A stretch of DNA of 38,197 nucleotides from an uncultured Caryophanales bacterium (lineage in GTDB: Bacteria; Bacillota_I; Bacilli_A; RF39; UBA660), in contig CAOJRT010000014.1 of NCBI GenBank assembly GCA_948442255.1, positions 1 through 38,197 on the forward strand, given 5' to 3'. A model generated the notes under the pieces. The model was not told where the DNA came from. It saw only the letters and a program-made list of their open reading frames with translations, and did not search any database. The number at the start of each line of letters is the position of its first letter. The stretch's first letter is position 1. Both the position numbers and the translations under genes were made by a program. Below are positions 26,130 to 34,078 of this stretch, piece by piece.

Positions 26130-26232
26130 ATATAAGTTTTAAATTTAACTCATTTTAAATAAAAAAAGAAAGGATTTTTATGAAATATTTGTCTGAAATA
26201 ATTAGGAAAGTAGGATATTATCAAACGGGATA
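26130..26232 (+). other. Gap before the dead regulator
   Basis: Contains an AAAGAAAGGA site and a short ORF (MKYLSEIIRKVGYYQTG, from 26180) that may be a degraded gene start. No terminator for the transporter operon is evident. Confidence 0.4.
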
Positions 26233-26780
26233 ATGATTAAGTTACTTGTACTAGAAGATGATCCAGAAGTAAGATATGGAATCTACGATTATTTAAAACA
26301 AAATTATGAAGCATTTGTTACCAATGATGAAAAAGAAGTTTTTAGAATTTTGAATTAGACGAATATAGACTTAATTATTTTTGATTATTCGATAATTAGT
26401 ATAAATTTAAAACAATTTGTTGCAGCATTAAAGACAAGCAACGATAAAATACTTACAATGATATTGTCAGCCCAACTGGAAGATAGTGATAAAAAATGCC
26501 TATTCCAAAGTGATATTGACGAATATATAAATTAGCCATTCGATAGTTGGAATTACAATTTAGAATAGAACACCTACTGAAAAAAACAAAGTAATTAATA
26601 TAGAAACTAATTAAAACAGATGACTTAATAATAAATTGTGAAACTAACATAGTAGTTTATTGTGATAACAAATTAGAATTTTTCAATAAAGAATTTAAAA
26701 TATTGTATCATTTGTTCACTTCTCCCAACAAGCCAGTCTATTGAATAGTTACAATTTTGGGCTAACTGTTTAAGTATAAG
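26233..26780 (+). pseudogene. Dead OmpR-family response regulator gene
   Basis: Translation from ATG 26233 gives MIKLLVLEDDPEVRYGIYDY, then an in-frame TAG at 26356, LIIFDY (phospho-Asp region), ILTMILSAQLEDSD and DEYIN-stop-PFD, where a live regulator has DDYITKPF. A +1 shift near 26545 restores ELQFRIEHLLKK. Further stops precede DDLIINCETN and FFNKEFKILYHLF, which match the start of the winged-helix domain in the live regulator at 18613. The frame is lost after 26744. At least six stops and one frameshift make it non-functional. No kinase gene accompanies it. It is probably a relic of a second two-component system. Confidence 0.85.
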
Positions 26781-27029
26781 GGTTTGAATCATATTTTTTG
26801 ATTTTTATATTCAGAATATGTACTTATGTGAATAGCTAATTCAAATTTGATATGTATATTGCGACATAGTCAGTTATAACCAAACATGTAGATTGCAATT
26901 ATTCATAATGGACATTCTAGTCATGTAGAGTGTGTAAATGTGCTAGAAAATAAGGAGAATAGCTAAGTATAAGTAATCACATAATAAAAAGATAAGTAGA
27001 AAATAAAAGTTTTCCAAAAACACCTATTT
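26781..27029 (+). other. Decayed sequence with a possible methyltransferase tail
   Basis: No intact gene. In 26904-26966 one frame reads HNGHSSHVECVNVLENKENS and stops. The SHVECV stretch matches the C-terminal catalytic motif of TrmA/RlmD-type methyltransferases. At 26922-26942, 17 of 21 bases equal rlmD 18332-18352. The rest shows no recognisable coding. Confidence 0.4.
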
Positions 27030-27058
27030 TTGACGAACTAAAGAATCGATGTTATTAT
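27030..27058 (+). promoter_or_regulatory. Promoter of the metalloprotease-like gene
   Basis: -35 TTGACG (27030-27035), 17-nt spacer and -10 TATTAT (27053-27058). The leader of about 26 nt carries GGTGGAG ahead of the ATG at 27091. Confidence 0.75.
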
Positions 27059-27090
27059 AAGATAGCAATTTAACAAGGGTGGAGTAAAAT

Positions 27091-28386
27091 ATGAAAAGAA
27101 AGAATAAAAAAAGAGTATTTATTGCTTCTATAGGAGTATCTGCTTTTTTATTAGGGTTAACTCCTAAACTAACTCAGGCAAATAGTGCTACAGATATAAT
27201 AAGTATACAGGACTACAATGCTGAAAAGAGTTTAAAAGAATTAAAGATTCCTATAAACTATAACAAAATTTTATATTTAATAGAGAATAGTAATTCATTA
27301 AGCGAAGAAGATGCACAATTATTAAAAAATGAAAAATTACTTACAGATATCATACCCTACTACAATGGAACCTACATGGATTATTTGGCTACTTTAAAAT
27401 TTAACGACATCCATATTAATCCTTTTTCTCCTTATGAATATTTGGGCGCAGAAGGGTTTTATAATACTTGTGTGCCAAATGTAATAAATATTAAAGAGTT
27501 TTCTAAAAACTATGAAAATACATTAATCCATGAGTATATGCATATGACACAATTTACACAATCAGCAAGTGATTTCCTATATTTAAAAGAGTGTTTAGCA
27601 GAAATAGTAAAATATGAATACTATGGATTGAATATAAATGATTATTATAATGGAGTTCAAAACACTAGAATTTTGCTAGAAATAGTCGGAGGAACACCAC
27701 TTTGGAAACTAGCTTATAGCAATGATAAGACAGAGTTAGTAGAAATAATACAAAATCATATGAGTGAGGAAGATGCCAATACTTTGCTAGGATATTTTAG
27801 TGAAAGACCTGGAAAATATGAAAATGAGACAGATAGAAAAATAAGAGCTTTATTAGAAACCTTATATGAAAATATGCATAATACGAAGATAAAAGATAAT
27901 CCTTATATAAAATATTTACTAGAATATAATTTAAAAAATCGTTATTATTTTAATTCAAATTTGATTACTTCAAAACAACCATATTATTATGAAGAGGATA
28001 GCTTGAAAGATTTAGAGGTTTTTTTGATAAAAAGAGTCGTCTCATATGAGCAATTTGCATCGCCAGAAAAAAGAAGAGAAGATAGCGATTTAGAACTTAA
28101 AAATTTAATAGATGAAGGAAGTTTTGGAACAAAAGAAATAGTATACCAAAAATATGCTCTTAATTTAGATGAGAAAAGCATAAATGTTCTTAAGGCTGCA
28201 GGGTTTACAGTCGAAAAATGTCTAACAACTTCCTATCTATTAACAAACACGTACGAGTTTTTAATAGAAGATTTAAGAATTTACTTGCCAAATGTTTATG
28301 AACAAGGATATGCAAGACTCAAAAATTCTTTAGATGGAACAAAATTAACATATAATATGCAAAAGAGACACAATAGAAAGATATAA
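27091..28386 (+). CDS. Secreted zinc metalloprotease-like protein (HEYMH)
   Basis: A 431-residue exported protein. The signal peptide is KRKNKKR, then a hydrophobic stretch, then LTQA (cleavage about residue 30). HEYMH at 147-151 is a zincin HExxH motif. LKECLAEIVKYE (about 165-176) follows at the spacing of the WlsEGlAeyv element of MA-clan (gluzincin) peptidases, so E167 is a plausible third zinc ligand. The C-terminal 200 residues are helical and unassigned. It has its own promoter and terminator, so it is monocistronic. Target unknown; wall or extracellular matrix protein cleavage is inference. Confidence 0.72.
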   Translation: MKRKNKKRVFIASIGVSAFLLGLTPKLTQANSATDIISIQDYNAEKSLKELKIPINYNKILYLIENSNSLSEEDAQLLKNEKLLTDIIPYYNGTYMDYLATLKFNDIHINPFSPYEYLGAEGFYNTCVPNVINIKEFSKNYENTLIHEYMHMTQFTQSASDFLYLKECLAEIVKYEYYGLNINDYYNGVQNTRILLEIVGGTPLWKLAYSNDKTELVEIIQNHMSEEDANTLLGYFSERPGKYENETDRKIRALLETLYENMHNTKIKDNPYIKYLLEYNLKNRYYFNSNLITSKQPYYYEEDSLKDLEVFLIKRVVSYEQFASPEKRREDSDLELKNLIDEGSFGTKEIVYQKYALNLDEKSINVLKAAGFTVEKCLTTSYLLTNTYEFLIEDLRIYLPNVYEQGYARLKNSLDGTKLTYNMQKRHNRKI

Positions 28387-28402
28387 TGAGTTAATATAAC
28401 AT

Positions 28403-28437
28403 AAGAAGATGATAAAGAAAAAAGTCTTCTTTTTTTT
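28403..28437 (+). terminator. Intrinsic terminator of the metalloprotease-like gene
   Basis: AAGAAGA (28403-28409) pairs with TCTTCTT (28425-28431) around a 15-nt A-rich loop and is followed by a run of T. Confidence 0.7.
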
Positions 28438-28463
28438 ATAAAATATTTTTCATGTTGGGAATG

Positions 28464-28472
28464 TGTTATAAT
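28464..28472 (+). promoter_or_regulatory. Extended -10 promoter (TGtTATAAT)
   Basis: TG at 28464-28465 and TATAAT at 28467-28472, with no -35. It sits 22 nt upstream of the ATG at 28494. Confidence 0.65.
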
Positions 28473-28493
28473 AATAAAAAAAGGAGAGGTAAA

Positions 28494-28739
28494 ATGAGTA
28501 GAAGAGTAACTACAGAAAAAGAAGAACTTTATCCTGTATTAACGCTAGAAAGTGATTATCAAGAAAAGCAAGAACTCATAGCGCATAGCTTTTCTTCTAA
28601 AAGTTGGGAGTCTAAATGTTTGCTTGGAAGATCTGCTATGAATAAAGGAGAAAAAGAGGAAGAAGAAATCCTTGCTTGCTATGATGACTTAAAAGAAAAA
28701 ATGACTTTGCAAATAAAAAACAAAGTGTCAAAAGAATAA
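28494..28739 (+). CDS. Small charged protein, unknown function
   Basis: An 81-residue protein with no recognised domain. The start at ATG 28494 is set by AAGGAGAGG immediately upstream; an in-frame ATG at 28452 lies before the promoter and cannot be used. It is acidic, predicted mostly helical, with two cysteines (SKC, LAC), no signal peptide and no membrane helix. It has its own extended -10 promoter and is followed at once by the trmB promoter. Confidence 0.65.
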   Translation: MSRRVTTEKEELYPVLTLESDYQEKQELIAHSFSSKSWESKCLLGRSAMNKGEKEEEEILACYDDLKEKMTLQIKNKVSKE

Positions 28740-28745
28740 TAACTA

Positions 28746-28754
28746 TGCTATAAT
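28746..28754 (+). promoter_or_regulatory. Extended -10 promoter (TGcTATAAT) of trmB
   Basis: TG at 28746-28747 and TATAAT at 28749-28754, 25 nt before the ATG at 28779; no -35. Confidence 0.65.
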
Positions 28755-28778
28755 ATTTCTAACAAAGGACGTGATTAC

Positions 28779-29417
28779 ATGGAATACAATGTAATAAAAA
28801 ATGCTGATAAAATAGTAAATGCTTCTTCATATGTTGTAAAAACTCCAAAAAATTATAAAAACAAATGGGCAACTTTATTTGGTAATAAAAATCCAATAAA
28901 ATTGGAATTAGGAATGGGCAGAGGAGACTTCATTATTGAAATGGCAAAAACCAATCCAAATATAAATTTTATAGGATTAGAAATATCAGATTCTCAAATG
29001 GTAATGGCGGTAGAAAACTTACAAAATTCAAATCTTCAAAACATCAAACTAATTCATGCAGACGCTGCCCTTTTGGCTGAATTTTTTGGCAAAGAAATAG
29101 ATACTATTTATTTAACATTTAGTGAACCATGGCCTAAAGCAATTGATGAAAAGAAAAGATTTACTCATGGTAGCTATTTACGTTTATACGATAAGATATT
29201 TAAAAAGACCAAACATATTATCCTAAAAACAGATAACAAAGGATTCTTTGCTTATTCTTTATGTAGCTTATCAAATTATTGGTATGTATTTAAAAAAATT
29301 AGTTTGGATTTACACCATGAAGAAATCCCTATAAAAAATGTAATGACAAACTATGAAAAGCAATATCTAAAAGAAGGAAGACCAATCTACTATTGTGATG
29401 CCATTTTTGAAGGATAG
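28779..29417 (+). CDS. trmB: tRNA (guanine-N7)-methyltransferase
   Basis: A 212-residue SAM-dependent enzyme that makes m7G46 in the tRNA variable loop. The SAM motif LELGMGRGDFIIEMAK (about 46-61), NFIGLEISDSQ, the HADAALL segment and the family-defining TFSEPWPKAIDEKKRF (about 117-132, usually F-PDPWPK..H-KRR) are present. ILKTDNKGFF and the C-terminal TNYEKQYLKEGRPIYY block complete the match. Length is normal. SD is AAAGGA. It is monocistronic, with a short terminator-like stem behind it. Confidence 0.95.
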   Translation: MEYNVIKNADKIVNASSYVVKTPKNYKNKWATLFGNKNPIKLELGMGRGDFIIEMAKTNPNINFIGLEISDSQMVMAVENLQNSNLQNIKLIHADAALLAEFFGKEIDTIYLTFSEPWPKAIDEKKRFTHGSYLRLYDKIFKKTKHIILKTDNKGFFAYSLCSLSNYWYVFKKISLDLHHEEIPIKNVMTNYEKQYLKEGRPIYYCDAIFEG

Positions 29418-29436
29418 TTTTAAAGTCCTTTTTTGG
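29410..29436 (+). terminator. Short terminator after trmB
   Basis: AAGGA pairs with TCCTT across an 11-nt loop and is followed by TTTTGG. The stem is only 5 bp, so it is weak. Confidence 0.5.
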
Positions 29437-29455
29437 GCTCGCTATGTAGGGCTTA

Positions 29456-29464
29456 TGATATAAT
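29456..29464 (+). promoter_or_regulatory. Extended -10 promoter (TGaTATAAT)
   Basis: TG at 29456-29457 and TATAAT at 29459-29464; no -35. It is 18 nt before the GTG start at 29482. Confidence 0.65.
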
Positions 29465-29481
29465 AAAAAAGAGGTGAGAAA

Positions 29482-29889
29482 GTGGATACAAAAAAACAAA
29501 TCAATATTGCAATTTGTGTATTCTGTATTATGGTACTAATCTGTGTTATTGTCTACATCACACAAACAAGAGAAGAAAATGTAGAAGACCTAAATATTGT
29601 TGTTTATAAATATGATGAGGAAACAGAAACGTACTATCCATGTGGATTAAGTACAGAAGATGCTCTAACTATAAAAAAAGAAATTCAAAAGGCAAAATTA
29701 CTTACAGAAAAAGAGCAAGCAGAAGCAACTCAAATCAATGGCAACTATAAAATTATGTATGGAGAAAATGATAATGATTTTGTAGCTTTTGATAATGACG
29801 AAGACAATATTTTGTATGTAGGAAAGCAAGCAAGACTATATAGTTTTTCATCAAAGATGTATAATATAGCCATAAATACATGTAATTAA
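29482..29889 (+). CDS. Membrane-anchored small protein, unknown function
   Basis: A 135-residue protein starting with GTG at 29482 after GAGGTGAG. One N-terminal transmembrane helix (about 8-27) anchors an acidic extracytoplasmic domain of about 105 residues. That domain holds two cysteines (PCG, NTC at the end) that could pair. No family recognised. It is co-transcribed with the next gene 10 nt downstream, so the two probably work together. Confidence 0.65.
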   Translation: MDTKKQINIAICVFCIMVLICVIVYITQTREENVEDLNIVVYKYDEETETYYPCGLSTEDALTIKKEIQKAKLLTEKEQAEATQINGNYKIMYGENDNDFVAFDNDEDNILYVGKQARLYSFSSKMYNIAINTCN

Positions 29890-29899
29890 GGAGAAAAAT

Positions 29900-31507
29900 A
29901 TGAAAAAAATAATTAATCTTTTAATAACAATTGTACTAGGAGGAATTCTTTATTATTTAACACTACCTGCCATCAATTTAAATAATATTGGTTTTTATCT
30001 TTATATAAGTGCCTTAATATTAATTTATACCTTCTTAGATAGCATTTCACAAGATAAAATACAAGTTATAAGAAAAGGAATAGAATTTAAAAATAAGCCA
30101 ACTTTTTTATATGCCTTAGGTGGAGTTGTAGGACTTGGTTTTCTTATTCTATTTGTAAATCTAATATGTTCACCTATGTTCAATGCTAAAAGTTACCAAA
30201 AAAGAATTACAGTGGAAGAAAATGGGAACTTAATAGAAGATTTACCAGAGGTTAACTTTAACCAACTGCCTTTGCTAGATAGAGCTTCTTCCGAAGTTCT
30301 AGGAGATAGAGTAATGGGACAGATGAGTGAATTAGTTAGCCAGTTTAATGTATCTGATTTATATACTCAAATTAATTATAACGATACAATCATGCGTGTA
30401 ACTCCCCTTGAATATGCTGATGCTATCAAATGGCTGACGAATAGAAAGAATGGGGTAGAAGGATATATTACTGTAAATAGTGTAAATGGGGAGACCAACT
30501 TAGTTCGTTTAGAAAAAGGAATGAAATATGCCCCTAGTGCTTTATTTAATGAAAATCTTCATCGTAAGTTAAGATTTACTTATCCAACCCTAAACTTTGG
30601 GGACATATCGTTCGAGATAGATAATGAAGGAAAACCATATTATATTGTTCCTATTATTAAATATACAGCAGTAGGGCTAAAAGCTAAAGTAAATGGAGTC
30701 ATAATATTTGACCCAGTGACTGGAAATTCTTCAAAATATAAAATGGAGGAAGTTCCTAACTGGGTAGATATAGCGTATTCAGCTGAGTTAGTATTAGAAC
30801 AAGTTGATGATTGGGGATCTTATAAAAACGGATTCTTCAATAGTATCTTTAGTCAAAAAAATGTAGTTGTTACTACTGATGGTTATAATTACTTAGCAAT
30901 GAATGATGATATTTATCTTTATACAGGGATTACTTCTGTAGTTGCAGATGAATCAAATATTGGCTTTATTCTAACCAATATGCGTACAGGAAAAACAACT
31001 TATTATAATGTTCCAGGAGCAGAAGAATATAGTGCTATGAGTAGTGCTGAAGGTTTAGTACAAGATATGGGCTACAAATCAACCTTTCCACTCCTAATTA
31101 ATTTAAAGGGAAATCCAACGTACTTAGTAAGTTTAAAAGATTCAAGTGGTTTAGTTAAAATGTATGGCTTTGTTGATGTGAAAGATTACCAAAAGGTAAC
31201 TGTAACAGATGCTTCCAAAGGAATTATAGCTGCCAAAGATAACTACTTAAATAGCAATAAAAAAGAAGCAGACGATAAAGATTTAGTTATCAAAGAAATA
31301 AGAGTTGAAAGTATTACGTCAGCTATCCTAAATGGATATACCTATTATTATCTAGAGGCAGAAAATAAACGTTTTAAATGTTCTATTAACTTAAGTGACA
31401 CCCTTCCATTTATAAAAGTAGGAAATACCTTAAAAATAGGATACTATGATACAACAGATGAAATAATAGAAATAGAAAAAATATATGAAAAAGAACTTCA
31501 AAATTAA
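29900..31507 (+). CDS. Conserved Bacillota membrane protein with large extracytoplasmic domain
   Basis: A 535-residue protein. Three hydrophobic helices in residues 1-95 are followed by a long soluble domain, presumably outside. Segments such as SELVSQFNVSDLYTQINYND, RVTPLEYADAIKWL, GVIIFDPVTG, NGFFNSIFSQKNVVVTTDGYNYLA and ADESNIGFILTNMRTG look strongly constrained. They resemble an uncharacterised protein family that I recall from many Clostridia and Bacilli, often annotated only as hypothetical. No catalytic motif is visible. SD is TAAGGAGA. Function unknown. Confidence 0.75.
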   Translation: MKKIINLLITIVLGGILYYLTLPAINLNNIGFYLYISALILIYTFLDSISQDKIQVIRKGIEFKNKPTFLYALGGVVGLGFLILFVNLICSPMFNAKSYQKRITVEENGNLIEDLPEVNFNQLPLLDRASSEVLGDRVMGQMSELVSQFNVSDLYTQINYNDTIMRVTPLEYADAIKWLTNRKNGVEGYITVNSVNGETNLVRLEKGMKYAPSALFNENLHRKLRFTYPTLNFGDISFEIDNEGKPYYIVPIIKYTAVGLKAKVNGVIIFDPVTGNSSKYKMEEVPNWVDIAYSAELVLEQVDDWGSYKNGFFNSIFSQKNVVVTTDGYNYLAMNDDIYLYTGITSVVADESNIGFILTNMRTGKTTYYNVPGAEEYSAMSSAEGLVQDMGYKSTFPLLINLKGNPTYLVSLKDSSGLVKMYGFVDVKDYQKVTVTDASKGIIAAKDNYLNSNKKEADDKDLVIKEIRVESITSAILNGYTYYYLEAENKRFKCSINLSDTLPFIKVGNTLKIGYYDTTDEIIEIEKIYEKELQN

Positions 31508-31523
31508 ATTGAAGTCCTTTTTA
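31491..31523. terminator. Bidirectional terminator between convergent genes
   Basis: ACTTCAA (31495-31501) pairs with TTGAAGT (31509-31515), extended by three more pairs past a mismatch, and is followed by CCTTTTTA. The minus side has a long T-run too. The + gene's stop codon lies in the loop. Confidence 0.75.
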
Positions 31524-31524
31524 T

Positions 31525-31902
31525 TCAGATTAAATTACGTAAGATACCAAATAAAATAACAACAATAAGTAAAATAGTCCATATCCATTTAGGCATCTTC
31601 ATACATATATTTTCATCCTCTTTATCTACAATATATAAATAATGTGTATACACAAAATAGAGTAGAAAAAAAGGAATCAATATAAAAACTAAAGGATTAT
31701 AGAAAAAAGCATCCTTTAATCGAAATTCTATAATAGAGAAAATGCATCTAGTAATACCACACCCTGGACACAAATACCCAGTAAACTTATTTATTGGACA
31801 AGGAATGCCAAAATTATATTTAGAATTTAAAAAGTAATATCCAAGTAATAATCCTAATAAAAAGATTACTTTGCATATTACTTTTATTATTCTCTGTCTC
31901 AT
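31525..31902 (-). CDS. DUF2752 membrane protein
   Basis: A 125-residue protein with the DUF2752 signature: CPINKFTGYLCPGCGITRCIF (about 34-54), then LKDAFFYNP. Three to four transmembrane helices flank it. The CPGCG cysteines suggest metal binding, but the function of the family is unknown. Its ATG overlaps the stop of the upstream gene by one base (TAATG), so it is translationally coupled to the zinc-ribbon/DUF4234 protein. It ends in TGA. Confidence 0.85.
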   Translation of the reverse strand: MRQRIIKVICKVIFLLGLLLGYYFLNSKYNFGIPCPINKFTGYLCPGCGITRCIFSIIEFRLKDAFFYNPLVFILIPFFLLYFVYTHYLYIVDKEDENICMKMPKWIWTILLIVVILFGILRNLI

Positions 31903-32384
31903 TAAGCTGCAAATTTATTTAAATCATTTTGAATTAAAGCATAACTTACAATTCCGAAACCAAATAACCCAAGTAATAAATATACAACTGAATTATCACT
32001 GATATCTTTACCATAAGTTTGACCAGCTAAATAAATTTGTTTTCCCATTTTATAGTGCCAATAAATACCATAAATGCCACAAGTTAAAATGGTATACAAT
32101 AAAGCTAAACCTCCGCTTGTACGATTATCATTACTTACCTTATTCACTTCATCTGTCATAACAATAAACCAATAAAGAGAATAAATACCACATGTAATTA
32201 AAGATAATATAATAGCTAGTACAATCTCTCTTTTTGCAACAAGTGGAGTAGAATTAGTAGATGTATTGTTCACATTAACATTTACATTCACTTGTTCATT
32301 AGTTGTAGTCGCATTCCCACAATTATTACAGAAACTTGCATTATCATCTAATTTTGTACCACACTTAGCACAATATTTTGCCAT
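31902..32384 (-). CDS. Zinc-ribbon DUF4234 membrane protein
   Basis: A 160-residue protein. An N-terminal zinc ribbon YCAKCGTKLDDNASFCNNCG (four cysteines, residues 4-23) is followed by an Asn/Val-rich linker. A DUF4234-type membrane region comes next, with a repeated SLITCGIYSLYWF ... TILTCGIYGIYWHYKM motif and a final helix (about 75-160). Function unknown. It heads a two-gene operon with the DUF2752 protein, expressed from an extended -10 promoter facing away from mntP. Confidence 0.85.
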   Translation of the reverse strand: MAKYCAKCGTKLDDNASFCNNCGNATTTNEQVNVNVNVNNTSTNSTPLVAKREIVLAIILSLITCGIYSLYWFIVMTDEVNKVSNDNRTSGGLALLYTILTCGIYGIYWHYKMGKQIYLAGQTYGKDISDNSVVYLLLGLFGFGIVSYALIQNDLNKFAA

Positions 32385-32408
32385 ATAAACACTTCCTCTC
32401 TACTAAAA

Positions 32409-32417
32409 ATTATATCA
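32409..32417 (-). promoter_or_regulatory. Extended -10 promoter (TGaTATAAT), minus strand
   Basis: On the minus strand TGA precedes TATAAT (complement of 32409-32414). It drives the zinc-ribbon/DUF2752 pair, with GAGAGGAAG as ribosome site. Confidence 0.65.
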
Positions 32418-32423
32418 TATATT

Positions 32424-32451
32424 TATAATAAAAAAAGACTTATTTAATAAG
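32424..32451 (+). promoter_or_regulatory. mntP -10 box and palindrome at the start site
   Basis: TATAAT at 32424-32429 is only 9 nt from the divergent -10. The palindrome CTTATTTAATAAG (32439-32451) lies at the expected transcription start, a typical operator position. No yybP-ykoY riboswitch fits in the short leader. Confidence 0.45.
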
Positions 32452-32469
32452 ATTATTATAGGTGAATAT

Positions 32470-33012
32470 ATGAATCAATTAGAAATCCTTTTAATCTCAT
32501 TTAGTGTTGCAGCAGATGCCTTTACTGTATCTCTAGCAAAAGGCTTATCAAAAAAAGAATTACAAAAAAAAGATGCTATAAAAATAGCCTGCTATTTTTC
32601 TTTATTTCAAATCCTTATGCCTTTAATAGGATACAAATTAGGAACCAATTACGCATTTTATATCATAAAATTTGCTCATATAATAGTTTCCTTTATATTA
32701 GCTATCATTGGTTTAAAAATGTTAACAGATTGTAATAAAGAAGAAAATGTAAATGATCGCTTAGATTTTAAAGAAATGCTCATCTTAAGTATTTCCACTT
32801 CAATAGATGCTTTAGCAATAGGTTTATCTTTTTCATTAATTCGTGTAAACTTAATAAATGCAATCCTCTCGATTGGATTTATAACTTTTATAACATGCTA
32901 TTTTGGTGCAATAATGGGCAATAAAATAGGAAATAAGTATAAAGATAAAGCTCAATTTATTGGAGCAATTATTTTAATAATATTAGCAATAAAAATATTT
33001 TTATACAAATAA
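32470..33012 (+). CDS. mntP: Manganese efflux pump MntP
   Basis: A 180-residue, six-helix inner-membrane Mn(II) exporter. The family's two half-repeats are clear: SVAADAFTVSLAKGL (about 11-25) and STSIDALAIGLSFSL (about 108-122), each with the Asp in the second helix turn that lines the metal path. Length (usually about 185) and the ITCYFGAIMGNKIG segment fit. SD is AGGTGA. Regulation by the palindrome at its start site, for example by a metal-sensing repressor, is possible but unproven. Confidence 0.93.
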   Translation: MNQLEILLISFSVAADAFTVSLAKGLSKKELQKKDAIKIACYFSLFQILMPLIGYKLGTNYAFYIIKFAHIIVSFILAIIGLKMLTDCNKEENVNDRLDFKEMLILSISTSIDALAIGLSFSLIRVNLINAILSIGFITFITCYFGAIMGNKIGNKYKDKAQFIGAIILIILAIKIFLYK

Positions 33013-33038
33013 TCTATATAAAATAAGTTTTATAATTA

Positions 33039-33047
33039 TGATATGAT
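33039..33047 (+). promoter_or_regulatory. Extended -10 promoter (TGaTATGAT)
   Basis: TG at 33039-33040 and TATGAT at 33042-33047. It shows that the in-frame ATGs at 33043 and 33046 are promoter bases, not starts. An alternative -10 TATAAT lies at 33031-33036. Confidence 0.55.
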
Positions 33048-33072
33048 GGCAATTGTAGTTAGGATGATAGAA

Positions 33073-34023
33073 ATGAATAGTAGTAAAATAGGAAAATTTA
33101 TTAAAGAAAAGAGAAAAGAACGTGATTTAACACAAAATGATTTAGCAGAGCATCTACTAACAAGTAGAGAAAATATATCAAAATGGGAACGAGGTTTAGC
33201 CATACCCAATACAGAATATTTAAAACCTTTATGTGAAAAGTTAGAAATTAGTGTAACAGAATTATTAGCAGCCAAACAAGATGAAATGGAAGAACAAGAA
33301 GTTGTCTATGAATTATTATATAAAAAAGATAAATATCGAAAAGTAATTCAGTACATAAGTATGTTATTATTTATAACAGTATTTTGTTTTCTTGGTTATT
33401 TCTTTATTACGAATTATAAATCTTTAAAGATATATTTAATTACAGCAGAAACAGATAGTATCCATTTACATAATAGTATACTTGTTGTCTCAAAAGATAA
33501 AATATATCTCACTTTAAATAGTGAAGAAAATATTGATTCTGCCAAAATATATTTCGAAGACAATAAAGAAAAATATGTTATCTTTGAAACAAAAGAAAGT
33601 AAAACGGTTATCATTGATTATATAAGTTATAATGAATATATTAATAAGAGTAATATAGATGATATTATAGATAAACTTTATATAGAATATACAATTAACA
33701 ATGAAATAAAAACCTCTAAATTAAAAATAAGTAAAGATTATGAAAATGCTCTTATTAAAGAAGAACTACAAACAGATAATCCTGTCCTAGAATTAGAACC
33801 AACTACAAAAGAAATAACACCTCAAACCGAAAATGACACTATCGTTATAAAAGATAACCAGGATACTTGGTTGATTTACGGAACTAAATTAAATTTATTA
33901 TATTGTAATAGTGATTTTGTGTATGACATAAGTGCAAAAGAGTGTTTATCAAGTAAATGTGATGAAGAGAAAATAAATACTTTCTTAAAGAAACATTACA
34001 AAAATGGCGAATGGAACAAATAG
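33073..34023 (+). CDS. Membrane-anchored XRE-family transcriptional regulator
   Basis: A 316-residue one-component regulator. The start at ATG 33073 follows TAGGATGA. The N-terminal HTH_3 domain (about 6-65) has LTQNDLAEHLLTSRENISKWERGLAIPN. One transmembrane helix (about 92-113) is followed by an extracytoplasmic domain of about 200 residues ending in a cysteine-containing segment (LLYC, KECLSSKC). The architecture suggests an outside signal passed straight to DNA. The secreted protein gene 55 nt downstream has no obvious promoter of its own, so the two form an operon and possibly a sensing pair. Confidence 0.85.
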   Translation: MNSSKIGKFIKEKRKERDLTQNDLAEHLLTSRENISKWERGLAIPNTEYLKPLCEKLEISVTELLAAKQDEMEEQEVVYELLYKKDKYRKVIQYISMLLFITVFCFLGYFFITNYKSLKIYLITAETDSIHLHNSILVVSKDKIYLTLNSEENIDSAKIYFEDNKEKYVIFETKESKTVIIDYISYNEYINKSNIDDIIDKLYIEYTINNEIKTSKLKISKDYENALIKEELQTDNPVLELEPTTKEITPQTENDTIVIKDNQDTWLIYGTKLNLLYCNSDFVYDISAKECLSSKCDEEKINTFLKKHYKNGEWNK

Positions 34024-34078
34024 TTCCTTTACTAGAAAACAAAACTGATTTATGCTTAGATACGGAAAGGAGGGGAAT

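Noticed and set aside
33043-33072. Upstream ATG starts for the XRE regulator (33043, 33046)
   Set aside because: They lie inside the -10 box TATGAT and have no ribosome site; ATG 33073 has TAGGATGA in front.
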